The notes under the pieces are model-generated. The model had not been told where the DNA came from and ran no database searches. It saw only the letters and a list, made by a program, of their open reading frames with translations. Positions 19,804 to 31,207 of a stretch of DNA of 64,000 bases are shown here, piece by piece; within the stretch, counting starts at the first letter, position 1, and each line of letters begins with the position of its first letter. The translations under genes were made by a program, and so were the position numbers. Where the stretch lies: contig NC_066267.1 in the NCBI RefSeq assembly GCF_905404315.1, positions 2,990,501-3,054,500 on the forward strand, in the 5' to 3' direction. This stretch comes from Leptidea sinapis (lineage: Eukaryota > Arthropoda > Insecta > Lepidoptera > Pieridae).

Positions 19804-22228
19804 TTAACGGGTTGCACTCCAGGAGTGAAAACTTGAACATTAACGTTGTGCATTTTTGAATGGTTAGGGAATAATTTCGCACGATTTCTTATATAATAAT
19901 ATTGCATTTATGTGGTTGAATACAATATTCATTTATTGCGCTATCGTACACAAAAATGAGAATTTATGTAATATAAAAAAATTTAATACTTCAGAACTAT
20001 TACAATAATTTATATTAAAAAGGTTATCTCTCAGAAAAATCAACTTTCATCCATAATAAACTGTAAATATAATTCACGGCTGAGATTCAATCCCTCGACT
20101 TCGCGGTGTTTTGGCTTCGCAATCACAATGATTCAACCACTGGTCCATAATCATTAAAATGAAATAGCAGAGCTATAATTAGTTAGAAGTATAAATATTT
20201 CATCCATAATTTCAACGACTGTCTTACGAATTTTCAATCAGGTCACGTGTCCTGACGTGAGTCTAATATTTTACACCCATCCCAAGAAAAGTGCTCAACG
20301 CTGCTAAAGCCGTTTCAACTTAAAAAAAAATATTTTTAAACTATTTCAGCATTTCTAACTTTATTTATTGAAGTGTTTGAGAACAACGTTTTGAAATATA
20401 ATAGTGTGTGAAATGCCGTTAAATATCAAAACCAGCCGTGTTCTAAATCGTTTACACTAGACATTTGGCAAGACATATCAGACACAGGGTCACCTTTGTA
20501 CGTCTATATGAGGTGATATTTTACCCGCAGTGACACCTTACCGCTTTTCACGTCTATAAACCTAACCTGTGTATTTAGAGAGATGAAGCCATAGAAGAAA
20601 CATTTCGAAATCTGCAAAATTATATGAGTTTAAGAGATAAGTATTGATAGTAATATTGGAAGTAATATTAAATGAACGGATTGTGCACATACTTTAATTA
20701 GGGCTAGGAACTCTTAGCATGGTTGGTGTAGGCACGAAATTAAGTTTCACTTTTATATAGGCGTAGCGTATCGTTGGTATAATACAATTTTTATTTCTCC
20801 ACTCGGAACAAAAAAAAAGCATTATGTGGTTTTATGAAATCACGGTAAAAGTGAAACATTTTTTCGCATTATAGACATTTAACTAAAAATGTTTGGAATA
20901 ATAATATTTACATTAAACACTGACAAAAACAAACAAAATAGTGTGGAGCATTGGCACAAATTAGTGATAGTCTATACACTACACGGTCAGGTTCTGCAAA
21001 CTATAGGCGCCACCAGACCGTCACGCGACATGCAACACACAGACGAAAAAGTTTGAGACGATGTATTAAAGTTTCACTTTAAAAGCCCACACAAAAAATC
21101 AAATTGACTGCTGAGATTTGATCTTCCGACTTCGCAAATATTCGGCAACGTAATTACAGCACTGCAACCACGAGTGCAATAATTGCTTAGTCGTTAAGCT
21201 GAAATATCTGATAATAATTTTATTTGAAGTGTCAATTAAAACATCAAAAAATGACTTGACTGTAAATTGTGTCCATATTATTAATGCAATACCCACTTTA
21301 ACACTAAATTATGTCGGTATATTTTAATTAGTAAAAACTCACTTGTTACCTGCTGCATTATATTATTTGGTTACTTATTTATTTCTGGATATGTTAAGTG
21401 TGAAAATCACTATAGAATGATCTATCAGTACAAATATAGGCAATCCAACCTTAGTATTAGTAAAATAATTTCAAGGTGATATAAACGATTAATATCTGAG
21501 AGTTTACTATTAACACTTTTTACAATCTAAATGATCTTTTCACTTATTTCGTCTTACAAATTATTATTATGCACTTTAAAAATCTTTACGCAATTTAAAG
21601 CAATTTAATTTAATTAAATATTCTGGAGCAAATCGAAAGTTGTATGATATATCTGACTTTGACAGGAAGAGTGATATGGAATATAATAATATGTATGTTT
21701 GTAAAAATTGCATTCAACGAATATCAACAGCTTTGTTAAAGATCTTATAAAATATTTCCCCACTTAAGACTACTAACAATGTATATTATCTTTCATAGAA
21801 CTCCGTCTACATTTATGTGTTCAATGGTCTATAGTCTATACTCTTTATTGTTGCCATAGATCACCAACGTTAACATGCTTTTGGGGTGAGTTTTGGGTTT
21901 GAAATGTACATAATTATTTGTATATTTTGAATAGTTTTGAATTTATCTTAGAAATTAGGACAAGTCTTCTCATTCGTAGAGTCAAGTGGTCTGGTTTTTT
22001 ATACATACTGTAATTATAATCAATCCATTGTCAAATTATGTAAAAATATAATCAATTGTAATGGATTGTAAACTAATAAAGTATAATATTATTAATATAT
22101 ATTTTTTCACTATTATTAATTTTCATGACAAAAAAATATAAAACTATAGAATAGGTATTTCAGATCGATATATATGTCACGGCCCCTTTCGGGTATAGGC
22201 CTCCTCTTGATCTATATATTTCATAAAT
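19804..22228. other. No gene; two weak copies of an old repeat
   Basis: 20055-20230 and 21085-21260 share GGCTGAGAT / GCTGAGATTTGAT, CGACTTCGC and ACCAC(TG) blocks and may be remnants of an old tRNA-type SINE. Nothing else is recognisable, and no coding sequence is supported. Confidence 0.4.
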
Positions 22229-22470
22229 GTTACCCATATCGTATAGTCCCGGAAACACCGCACAAGGAAGTTCATACCACAGCTTTGTGGTACGTGGAAG
22301 AAAGCTCCATGAAAACCAGACTGTGGAGGACCGCTACACATCTGGATGGTGGGGATGATATCCAAATTTGGTGTGTCGTGCGAAGGTGGAATTCGACGGC
22401 AGGATTTAGGTGGAACAGCTCTTCAAAACACTCAGCCTGATAAATGCGGTAGAAGACACACACACTGAAT
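22229..22470 (-). pseudogene. Family B C-terminal fragment
   Basis: Reverse-strand piece covering WNELPC-like through YRIYxxECxEEL. Landmarks GGAAACACCGCACAAGGAAG, GGTGGGGATGATATCC and AAATGCGGTAGAAGACAC. It lacks the 3' tail and is frameshifted. Confidence 0.75.
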
Positions 22471-22934
22471 AAAGCACCTAATGAATATGACACAAATCTG
22501 TTTTAATAATGTAGGTCCTATTACTTACATTATTTCTCATACGTATTTTTTTTGATAAAAAATTTTAAAGTGCTTCTAAAATACCGTGATATTTTTTCAA
22601 GATAAAGGCATTTATTTTCCTAACCAGTGATCTAAAACTAATTTGATTGAAAATTCTTGATTCTAATAAACATTCCCGATGAAATCAACACAAAGGTGAA
22701 TATTAGAGGGAATTTAATAAAAAAAGGGGTCAACATGACGAAATCATGAAACCATTTTATATAATCTTAATATGTCTTCATTAATACAGTTGGATAAACC
22801 TTTCACTTACACAACCATATAACGCGTTCATAGAACATGTTTAATCACTAGGTGATGCCGCAATTCCTCAAGCCTTTCCTGTTACTCAGAATTTAATTCA
22901 AATTTGATATTTTTATTGTTTATAATATTAAGTA
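22471..22934. other. No gene seen
   Basis: A+T-rich, nothing assigned. Confidence 0.5.
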
Positions 22935-23275
22935 GAGTGACGACTTACGGTACGCAGACGCTAACTATGGGCCTTATGAGAAAGCTCATGGTCGCTCAGA
23001 GGGAAATGGAGATGCTCTATGCTCGGAGAACTGAACGGAAACTGTAGTGGCACATACCTCGACGGACAAATGTCTGATGGGGCATAAACGACCTCGAATG
23101 GTGACCACGTTATGGAAGACGCAGTGTTGGTTGGCCCTAGCAAGATGGGACGACGGTCTGGTCAAGATCACTGGAATACGTTGGATGAGGGCAGAGCAGG
23201 ACCGATCGTCGTAGAGATCTTTGGGGAAGGCCTTTGTCCAGCAGAAGATGTCTTCCAGCTGATGATGATGATGAT
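22935..23275 (+). mobile_element. RTE-type non-LTR element C, 3' end copy 1
   Basis: Starts in the VxTYGxxTLTMG motif that follows the RT in RTE elements (GTGACGACTTACGG), continues through a decayed GHIxRRTD segment, and ends TCCAGCTGATGATGATGATG, the (TGA)n tail typical of this clade. Frameshifted throughout; the longest readable stretch is RSGQDHWNTLDEGRAGPIVV near 23160-23215. Five such ends occur in the window, all in plus orientation. Confidence 0.8.
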
Positions 23276-23515
23276 ATTTTTAAATTTTCGTTCCTTAAGC
23301 CTATTACTTAAGAAATAATCCTATTACTCAAAAATCATGTTCCCTCCATACAACTTTTTCTCTTTCTCTCTATAATATATAATTATGTTTTTAGAATTTT
23401 TTATTTAAAGTAACGCAATGTTACAAATAAAACCATTTTATACAACCGTATACACAAATAAGTTCTGATTAATGATAAAACTAGATGCCTGTGGAAAGTT
23501 GCTAGAGGACTTTCT

Positions 23516-23554
23516 GCTTAGCCTTGATTATTATCATAATAATCAAGGCTAAGC
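23516..23554. repeat. 39-bp near-perfect palindrome
   Basis: Arms of 19 bp (23516-23534, 23536-23554; GCTTAGCCTTGATTATTAT) are perfect inverted copies around one base. It belongs to no repeat family I can identify. Confidence 0.9.
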
Positions 23555-23597
23555 ACCTATCGGACGACTCACATAATCAACTCTATATAAATACATC

Positions 23598-23782
23598 TTT
23601 TATCCATATGTGAATTTTCTTGAGTATTATTTCCACTTATATTTTTTTCTAACCAATTCGAGACGTGTTTCGTTTTTTCACGAGGCATCCTCAGGAGAAC
23701 TGATCTCGATCCGGGTTTAGTCTCATGTCAGAATTTGGGAGAAAACTCACAATTATTTGATAATTATGGACTTAAACAAAAT
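23598..23782. repeat. MITE-like repeat G, copy 1
   Basis: Core ATTCGAGACGTGTTTCG and CACGAGGCATCCTCAGGAG matches 36580-36788. The ends (TGTGAATTTTCTTGAG and GAGAAAACTCACA) are inverted. More diverged than copy 2. Confidence 0.65.
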
Positions 23783-23949
23783 GATGTCTAAAAATATATT
23801 TTCTAGAATCTTTTGCATATACATACATAATAATATATACCGTTTCACCATAAATAATAAAAATCCACATAAAATATTCGCACTCCTATAATTATCTTTA
23901 AAGCCTGTATCTCAATATTACCTACTATATTACATATTCCTAATGTAGA

Positions 23950-24063
23950 TTGTATTTGTCAGATGCAATTACTAACAGTGACAATAATCACGACCATCAT
24001 GTTCACGAAGCATCCTTACACACTGAATTCAAGCTAAAGGTTGATGCATCCAATATACGATAA
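23950..24063. repeat. Small repeat L, copy 1
   Basis: AGATGCAATTACTAACAGTG, AATCACGACCATCATGTTCA, CGAAGCATCCTTACACA and GGTTGATGCATCCAATATAC. The TTGGATGCA-type ends are inverted. Lies directly upstream of repeat K copy 2. Confidence 0.65.
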
Positions 24064-24107
24064 TTTATATTTATACAGTTAATTCTATTTATAAAATGAT
24101 TTATATT

Positions 24108-24295
24108 ATTTAAACACGATTCATATATTGGATGCAGCACCTTACAAACTAATTTGTTATGTATATTACAGCCATTTTAAAATATTCTATTTGATTGAAA
24201 ATAGTTTCCGTTGAGTTTTTTGTATGTTCCTCGCACGATCTCAACTTTTTCCGAACATTTCGTAAATTCAGTAATTTAAAAGAAATATTTGTGCT
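24108..24295 (+). repeat. Repeat K, copy 2
   Basis: AACACGATTCATATATTGGA, GCAGCACCTTACAAACTAAT, then TTGAGTTTTTTGTATGTTCC and GAACATTTCGTAAATTCAG. Confidence 0.7.
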
Positions 24296-24439
24296 AGCAC
24301 GGAGATAAAGATTCTTAAATCTCTTTTGCCTAACTTTATTATTATGTATATTCTGCTAATTGTGTTACATTTAAGATTTCAGTTTACGAATCTAATTATA
24401 GTGATTACAATTATTTTCGAAGCTTGTCGAACAAAGTTA

Positions 24440-24640
24440 TCCCTTCTAATATTATAAGTGAGAATGAAAGTTTGTTTGTAACGCTTTCACGCCTAAACCA
24501 CTGAACCGATTTTAATGAAAGTTAGTACAGGGATAGTCAGACTATAGCTAGTGAAAGGACATTTTTACGAGGCTACTTTTAGTTGCGAAAAAGGCTTGAA
24601 GACGTGAAATAGGTGGAAGTTTGTATGGAATTTGAATCTT
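24440..24640 (-). repeat. Repeat N (Helitron-like body), reverse copy
   Basis: CTAATATTATAAGTGAGAAT, then AACGCTTTCACGCCTAAACC, ACTGAACCGATTTTAATGAA. Equivalent to 26.9 kb in reverse complement. Confidence 0.5.
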
Positions 24641-25129
24641 TAAATGTAATATTTAAATAAGTCTGTATAACGTGGCGTGCTCACGAAAATGAATTTTAGC
24701 AAAGGATGTAAAAACAATATAAATAGTTTATAAAATTTTTATGAAAATAAGCAATTTATAGTGAACCTATAACCGTCAACAAAAAATAAAAATGCTGCCC
24801 AAACTAACCATTCCACGCGGACAAAGTCACGAATACAAGGTGTGGATAGAACTGGACGTCTCTGGTGGGGGTATAACGCATTTTCATTACGTGAATTAAG
24901 GCTGAGTTGCACCAACTTTTGAAATAACAAACATGTTAAAGTACCAGTTAAGCAAAAAATGTGTTGTACCAATTGCCAATTTTTAGATTACTCATAACTT
25001 TAACTGTTTACCGGAACTGTCCAATCTTTGCCGGTTAAAGCTATTGTTAATGCCAAATAAATAAATAGCGACCTCTCAAAAGTTTCAAATAAATATTTAA
25101 GTTTAACTATACCAAGGAATATATATAAG
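24641..25129. other. No gene seen
   Basis: Nothing assigned. Confidence 0.45.
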
Positions 25130-25331
25130 GCAGGGCACATAGTTCGACGGATAGATGGCCGTTGGGGCAGTAAATTTTTCGAATGGCGACCACGTACCGG
25201 AAGACGCAATGTTGGTAGGCCCACCCACAAGATGGACCGACGATCTGGTCAAGATCAACGGAATGCGTTGGTGAAATTTTTGGGGGAGGCCTTTGTCCAG
25301 CAGTGGACATCTTCCGGCTGATGATGATGAT
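25130..25331 (+). mobile_element. RTE-type element C, 3' end copy 2
   Basis: GCAGGGCACATAGTTCGACG, GGATAGATGGCCGTTGG, CGATCTGGTCAAGATC and a GCTGATGATGATGA tail at 25318-25331. An internal deletion removes the AAQDRSSWK segment. The coding content corresponds to AGHIVRRxDGRWG and EAFVQQWTSSG. Confidence 0.8.
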
Positions 25332-25527
25332 ACCAAAGAATACGATGGTGCATCACATTCCGCAGTTTATATTAAAGTCAGCATTACTGTTAACGTTATT
25401 TATGACTTAACCTTAACTATAACAGCTAATATGATACACGCCAAACTATATCTCGTAAAAGAAGTTCTTTGCAAGGATTGTATTCTGAATATTATTCGAT
25501 TTATGTCGAAAAAAATGGACACCTTCA

Positions 25528-25750
25528 AACCAAATAGCCGAATGGTTAGTGACCCTGGTGCAATCATTTACATGATGAATATAGATGTTTGTTTCCGAGT
25601 CTTGCATGTTTATATGTATTTATGAATGTTTAAGTAAGTATATTGTATGACATATATCGTTGTCTTGTACTCATAGTACAGGCTATGCGTAGTTCTGGGC
25701 AAGATGATTTGTGTGAAAATGTGTCAATATAATTATATTATTATTATAAT
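25528..25750 (+). mobile_element. tRNA-headed SINE, copy with deleted head
   Basis: A box TAGCCGAATGG at 25535-25545. The B-box segment is missing: GTGACCCTGGTG joins directly to the body (GATGTTTGTTTCCGAGTCTT, GTTTAAGTAAGTATATTGTA, CGTTGTCTTGTAC, GGGCAAGATGATTTGTGTG), ending in TTA repeats near 25735-25750. Same family as 18750-19051. Confidence 0.8.
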
Positions 25751-25768
25751 CAAATTAACTACTAAATT

Positions 25769-25880
25769 TTCCTAAAAGAAGAATGGACGCTCCTCTCATT
25801 CCTCTGTTGTTACAGAAGAATTAAGTTTCGTTATCACTTAACCTCCGCTGACCCATACGTTCGCTTCTTCCATCAAAATA
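25769..25880 (+). repeat. Family B 3' end, old copy
   Basis: CTAAAAGAAGAATGGACGC, CATTCCTCTGTTGTTACAG, CTGACCCATACGTTCGCTTC and an A-rich end. Confidence 0.6.
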
Positions 25881-26289
25881 AATAAAGAAAGCACCCAGTC
25901 TGAATAAACTTGAACCTGTTACCTACAATATACTCACATCCTACCTTTAGACTCGACAACAATAACATGAAATTATAATCGTGCTAACCGATGTCCCTTC
26001 CAAGCTATTATGAAAGTATTAAGGGAAGATTTTTCATATTGTAGCGAACGCTCGAAATGAAGGATTTATCGTTATATTGAGGTCACAATGAAAGACATTG
26101 AATGAGGATAGTTTATCAGAGGCTCTAGAAGGGCTGAGGTCTATTGTACCTCGACTAAGACTCGGTCACAGAGATTATTTTATGTAAGTTCATCATTCTG
26201 TAGGCTTTCACAATGAATGATAAAATTTTATTCTAAGTTTTGTAATAAACAGTTATATTTGATGGATATTAAATATTTGTAATTTTAAA
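25881..26289. other. No gene seen
   Basis: Nothing assigned. Confidence 0.45.
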
Positions 26290-26370
26290 AAAACATACCG
26301 ACGAATTGAGAACCTCCTCCTTTTTTGAACTCGATTAAAAATTTTGGAAACGATCCAACTGTTTTTTCTT
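26290..26370 (-). repeat. Repeat P fragment
   Basis: AACATACCGACGAATTGAG and ACCTCCTCCTTTTTTGAAC, then TTTGGAAACGATCCAACTG; matches 12.0, 40.55, 44.2 and 59.9-60.1 kb. In the reverse sense it reads AACCGACTTCAAAAAAGGAG. Confidence 0.7.
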
Positions 26371-26634
26371 AAATCTTTTTGCCATTTACAGCCAGTTTGA
26401 GTAATCGTCTGCCAGATGCTGTATTATCAAATCGATATGATTTATGGACCTATGAGCATATGAAAGCCTGCAATGTCTTGACCTCTAGTATTGCTAATTT
26501 CCATGAATAAACACTAACAGTTTACCCTCTTTAAAAAAAATCTTTTCGTCTTTTTAGTTCATTCATGTTTCATCTATTGCTTAACATTAAGACTTTCTCG
26601 TTATCATTGCAAAAAAATCCAAAAAACTTATGTC

Positions 26635-26985
26635 ATGTGCGATGCCCGCGAATTCATCCGCGTAGATAAAGGGCTTTCAAAAATAATTACTCAGTTTGTA
26701 ATTGAAAATTATCTCATGTCCTATTCCAGTTCCAGTCTCCCGTCCTCAACATATTATATGAATCTTATTTCGAGGAAGATTGCTATGGTAAACCAAACCT
26801 TCTATGGGCATAGTTTTAGCTCATCGACGCGAATTTCAATTTTTCACAAATCCCGCGGGAACCATGGATTTATCCGGGATAAAATGTAGCCTATGTCTTT
26901 TCCAAGTTCTAGTCTATCGCTGTACCAAATTACATCAAAATCGGTTCAGTAGCTCCGGCATAAAAGCGTAACAAACAAACTTACA
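26635..26985 (+). repeat. Repeat N (Helitron-like body), copy 3
   Basis: CCGCGGGAACCATGGATTTA, GATAAAATGTAGCCTATGTC, CAAAATCGGTTCAGTAGCTC, GGCATAAAAGCGTAACAAAC. An 84-codon frame lies inside it and is a translation of the repeat. Confidence 0.55.
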
Positions 26986-27639
26986 TTCTTATTAATTGTA
27001 AAATTAGTAGTGCCTTATAACATATTTAACTATATGAATCAGTCAGCTATATAATAATTTATTTCATGCTTCATAGAATGAAATGATCAAAATTTAATAA
27101 AGAATTGTAACATCCGCTAGAATGTCTCGTAAATTGAAGGCTTAAAAGGGATAATGAGGCATATCTTTTGTTATAAGGAAAATCGTGTATTATTTATTAT
27201 AATCAAATGATAAAATAAAAAATTGTTTTTCATATTTAATATCTTATTTAATATAATATTATATCTCGTTTGTATCTTATTAACTTCTGAAATAAAAAGG
27301 TTCTGAAGTGAAAACTTCTTTAGCATCGTTGGGCTCTTTTTGGTAGAGGAATATCTCATGGTTTCGCGTCACCGACATGCTCATGACTGGCGCTCGCGAT
27401 AAATAAATAATTAAAACTTCATACTTGATTTTTACAATAGCCAAGTTTTCATCATTAATTTGATTACTACATCAAATTGTTTCTGCAAACACTGCCTTGT
27501 TTATAAAGGGTTTCATTGTAAATAAAGAATACTTTGTGATAAGCTTTACTCATAGACTATTAGTACTAAAAATATGTGATTTGGTATTGAAATACATTTT
27601 GATTTCACCAAAAAAGTAATTTAGACATAATAAATTTAA
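26986..27639. other. No gene seen
   Basis: Nothing assigned. Confidence 0.5.
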
Positions 27640-27815
27640 ATAAATATAAAACATAGTAAATAAAATATTTCGGCATGTAAACGAGATATGAAAAGTTCTT
27701 GAAACGTCGGGTTAACTACAATAATAATAAAATTATTACATTTACGTAAAATTTAATGTAAAAACATTTACAGTTACACACATTTTAATCCTAAAAAAAG
27801 TGTTTTATTCAAATA
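27640..27815. repeat. MITE-like repeat R, copy 2
   Basis: GTTCTTGAAACGTCGGGTTA, AATTTAATGTAAAAACA, AAGTGTTTTATTCAAATAAA; left end TAAATAAATATAAAACA is the inverted partner of the right. Confidence 0.65.
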
Positions 27816-28240
27816 AAATATTTGTTAATTGGGGAATTATTTTTCACAAGTATCCCATGTTGTAGACATTGGATAGGTCTCTCAAACATAATTAAACTGT
27901 TCTGATTCAAGGATTCTTATGTGAAATAAAGGTGGCTGTCCACTACATTGGGCCCATACTATTTCTGTATTCTAAACGTATCAGGCTAAGGTTGTATCTA
28001 TATAAAAATAGGAGCGATAGTAAGACTCGGTTAGAGATACACTAATCTATATAAATATGCGAAAGGAAATCAAAATTTTACGAGAGATTAAGTGCCCAAG
28101 AAGTCCGTGTGATAGACCATTTAAAGCATAATTTTTGTTTTGTATAAACGTAAAAAATCCACCTAACAATTTCCTCTATAAAATATTGCTTTAATTTTCT
28201 TTCCTACGGATATTATGGCTATGAGAAACAATTTAATGCA
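27816..28240. other. No gene seen
   Basis: Nothing assigned. Confidence 0.5.
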
Positions 28241-28439
28241 AAGATGCTTCAAGTCATCTTGGCGCACAACGTTATGTGTACGTGTACATGTAAATATTCA
28301 GTATTAATCTGTGTGACAGTGACGCAGCATTCGTCGTCTGAGCAATTATCGTCGAGTGTCACTGCCACCAGATCAAAGCTGCATATTTACAAGCACACAC
28401 ACACATAGCGCTGCGCGTCAAGATGACTTGTAGTATCTT
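28241..28439. mobile_element. Foldback element, inverted over its whole length
   Basis: The outer arms AAGATGCTTCAAGTCATCTT and AAGATGACTTGTAGTATCTT are inverted copies. Pairing continues inward through GTGTACATGTAAATATTCAG / GCTGCATATTTACAAGCACA and GTGACAGTGACG / AGTGTCACTGCC, leaving a loop near 28330-28350. No clear target-site duplication and no second copy in the window. Confidence 0.75.
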
Positions 28440-28466
28440 GTAACTTTTTAAGACATAATAGAGCAA

Positions 28467-28507
28467 AGTCCGTACGCCCGTTTATCCACATCTTTAATAA
28501 AAAAAAT
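28467..28507 (+). repeat. Family B extreme 3' end
   Basis: CGTACGCCCGTTTATCCACA then an A-run; only the last ~40 bp are present. Confidence 0.6.
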
Positions 28508-28603
28508 TGACATATAAATAGTGAGCCACACTTGGCATTAGGTCTTTAGTATTTTGAATATGAAACCAAGTAGATAAAAGATGGACACTAAAGTCATGAT
28601 TAT

Positions 28604-29292
28604 TAAACACCGCACAAGGAAGCTAATGAGCGTCCTTCTGCAGTGTTTCCGGTAATTTGTGGAATGCCACAGCTTTCTAGTACGTGGAACAAAGCTCCTC
28701 GAAAACCGCACTGTAGAGGACCTCCACACATCTGGATGGTGGGGATGATTTCTTAGCTTGTGGCGTGTCATGTGAAGGTGGAATTCGACGGCAGGAATCA
28801 GGTGAAACAGCTCTTCGGAACACTCAAGACACACAATGAAGCGACCTCTCTACGCAACGACCAAGTGATCGCAGCACTCGGTCCCCGATAATTCAAGCTG
28901 CTCTGCGTTGCGCGTTCAAACGCGTTCAAATGGATCGAGCTGACACTGGGGTGTGCCAGACCAGAGATGTCAGCAATACTCCATATGTGGCCAAACCTGT
29001 ACTTTGAAGAGCGCTAGAATGTGGGCCGGCTTGAAGTATTACCGTGCTCTTTTAATAGCACCCAGCTTCTTCGAAGCCAATTTGCCTTTGCCCTCCAGAT
29101 GACCGTGGAATTGGCAATCGCTCGATATTTCGAGACCCAGTATTCCGATATTAGACAAGATTTTAAGGGAAGTGTTTTCGAGGATCGGTGATACGACAAA
29201 TGGGGTTTTTTTGTTATAATCGCGCAAACTTAAGACTTCTGAGGGTTAAATTGAACAAGGTTCAATGGAGTAACCATTCCGCGCGACCTTCT
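28604..29292 (-). pseudogene. Family B C-terminal fragment with inverted duplication
   Basis: Minus-strand copy spanning the C-terminal domain from WNELPC back to the end of the RT (QFNPQK-like, near 29250). Readable pieces: FVVSPILENTSLKILSNIGI, LGLEISSDCQFHGHLEGKGK and ECSEELFHLIPAVEFHLHMT. Several frameshifts. Near its left end 28605-28623 and 28630-28648 are inverted copies (16 of 19 agree), an older form of the hairpins seen elsewhere. Confidence 0.8.
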
Positions 29293-29729
29293 ATAATGCT
29301 AAATAACAATACATTAAATAAGATACCTGTATTTCATCAGATTACAATATTAATTAATCGTCATTTTATATTGAAAATAAATAATATTTTTTTAATCATT
29401 AAAGTTATTGGTATGGAGTGAACAAATATAGAGTTAGATATAATATGCAGAGTCCTTTCAAATCTTTTTAAGCACGTTCTCTGTAAATCATAATAATGTC
29501 TTTATTTGTAAAAAGATTCACAAGTCTCCAAACCATTGACGTGTTTTTATTTATTTTTCCGCATTCATCGAAACAAGCTATTGTTGATTGTGACAACGTG
29601 ATAACAAATTTTAACAGAACGTCTCGAATTAATCATTGAATACATTTTTTATTGGAAGAGGCATTCAGGTAGTAAGTATATAGGTCAAGTGATCGTATTT
29701 TTTGGTAATCTTTTGTATTTTAGTGCTCT
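29293..29729. other. No gene seen
   Basis: A+T-rich, nothing assigned. Confidence 0.5.
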
Positions 29730-30104
29730 CTATGTGGTATTTAATGTGTACCACAATTGTATGCCCGTGCTTGGGGGTGTGACAATTACCACGTGATGGC
29801 GGTGTTGTGCTGAGAAGGGAATTAAAGGACAGGCAATTGTTAAGAACGACCTACCTGGTTCCTCTTTTCTCCTCTTGCAAGCGGTGTTGGTGTGGTCTGT
29901 ATCTTGGAGCATGACATACACCGTATTATTAAATTATCGCGGAGTAATTCACTCGCCGTGCGGTAGGTATATTCACTTGGTAACGAGTAGCTGGGTATAG
30001 CGGTGTCTTCTTCGTGTGTCAATGCAGACAGACTGGCGGTGTTTTCACTCGAGTGGTGCCACGGACGAAATGTCCTTGCGCTTGCACCAGAGGCTTTCTT
30101 ATTA
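29730..30104 (-). other. G+C-richer island, possible exon or solo LTR
   Basis: Distinctly less A+T rich than its surroundings and not shared with any family here. On the minus strand a frame is open from the adjoining repeat at 30105 through SGASARTFRPWHHSSENTAS and TYRTASELLRDNLIIRCMSC to EKRNQ, where AACCAG|GTAGGT (about 29853) would serve as a splice donor. A host exon and a piece of an LTR element fit equally well. I do not recognise the protein. Confidence 0.3.
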
Positions 30105-30371
30105 AAGTAAGGGCGAGACGAGCAGTACGTTCAGCTGATGGTATTTGATATACTCTGCCTGCATTACAATGCAGTACCGCTCATGATTCTTGAAAAACCT
30201 CTTTGAAAAATTTCTTTGTGGCACTACAATTGCGGACGCCACCTTCACTAGCTACGGCGCCCTCCAGACCGAAAATCAATAATGCATACACATTACTGCT
30301 TCATGACAGAAATAGGCGCCGTTGTGGTACCTTAAATCTAGTCGGCATCCTGTGCATAGGAGCGCCCTTCT
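30105..30371 (-). repeat. Family A copy
   Basis: GGCGAGACGAGCAGTACG, CGTTCAGCTGATGGTATTTG, TACAATGCAGTACCGCTCA, GGCGCCGTTGTGGTACC. Internal deletion of the CAAGGTGACGAG...TGAGACTTAAC segment. Confidence 0.8.
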
Positions 30372-31207
30372 GGATAAAACTCTTCAGAGGCCAGCCTTCC
30401 ACTAGATGAAGTAGGTCGTGGAGACGAATAAGGCTTAGGTATAAAAAGGATGGATATGTAAGGATTAAAGTTAAGCGTGGATACTCTCTACTTATGATTT
30501 TCTTACTTTAAGAGTTTTTCTCCTTTTCTCCCATTGCTCAAATTTATTGGACTATAGTTGCAAAGTCTCATTGCAGTTTCGTTCAATATTCACAACGTTG
30601 AAGTTGTTCTTCTCATTCAAATCGTTTGCCATGTAAAGCGTAAATTACGCAAGTCACGATGTGGTTTAATAAATGTCAGAGAGGTGATTCACAAATGATA
30701 ATTACGTGCCAATTGCCTTTTAACACTGTTAGCTAGAGTTATAGCTTTAGGAATGAACGGACGGAAGAATAAAGGCTTGATTATATATACATTAGTATAA
30801 TGTGATGTACGAATTGGCTTGAAACTGACAATAATTTTGTATATTGCTTTAACACTAAATAATGAAAATAATGTTTTACACAGTTTACAAAAAAAGCTTA
30901 TAAAATATCGCTTTATATGACATTAGTGGGTTCACTGATATTTTTATATTTTTAGTAAAATATTGGTACATAGTTTTGTGTTGTAGTGACATGTTTAATT
31001 ATGCCAAAAAAATTGTGTATTTGGCATAGTTAAAGAAAAAAAATTTGTTCAGTAACGACGATGCATGATTGCGTCTGTGCGGGCACATTTTAGGTTTTTT
31101 TCTGCATCATACAACTACCTTCTCTAAATAACTTTTAATTGTATAAAGAAGATTAAGAAGTATTAAAGAGCAAAAAAGCAATCTAATGGTGAAGTAAACT
31201 AATAAAG
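30372..31207. other. No gene seen
   Basis: Nothing assigned. Confidence 0.45.

Noticed and set aside
22961..23318. Several 60-70 codon frames
   Set aside because: Shifted or antisense readings of the RTE-type C fragment.
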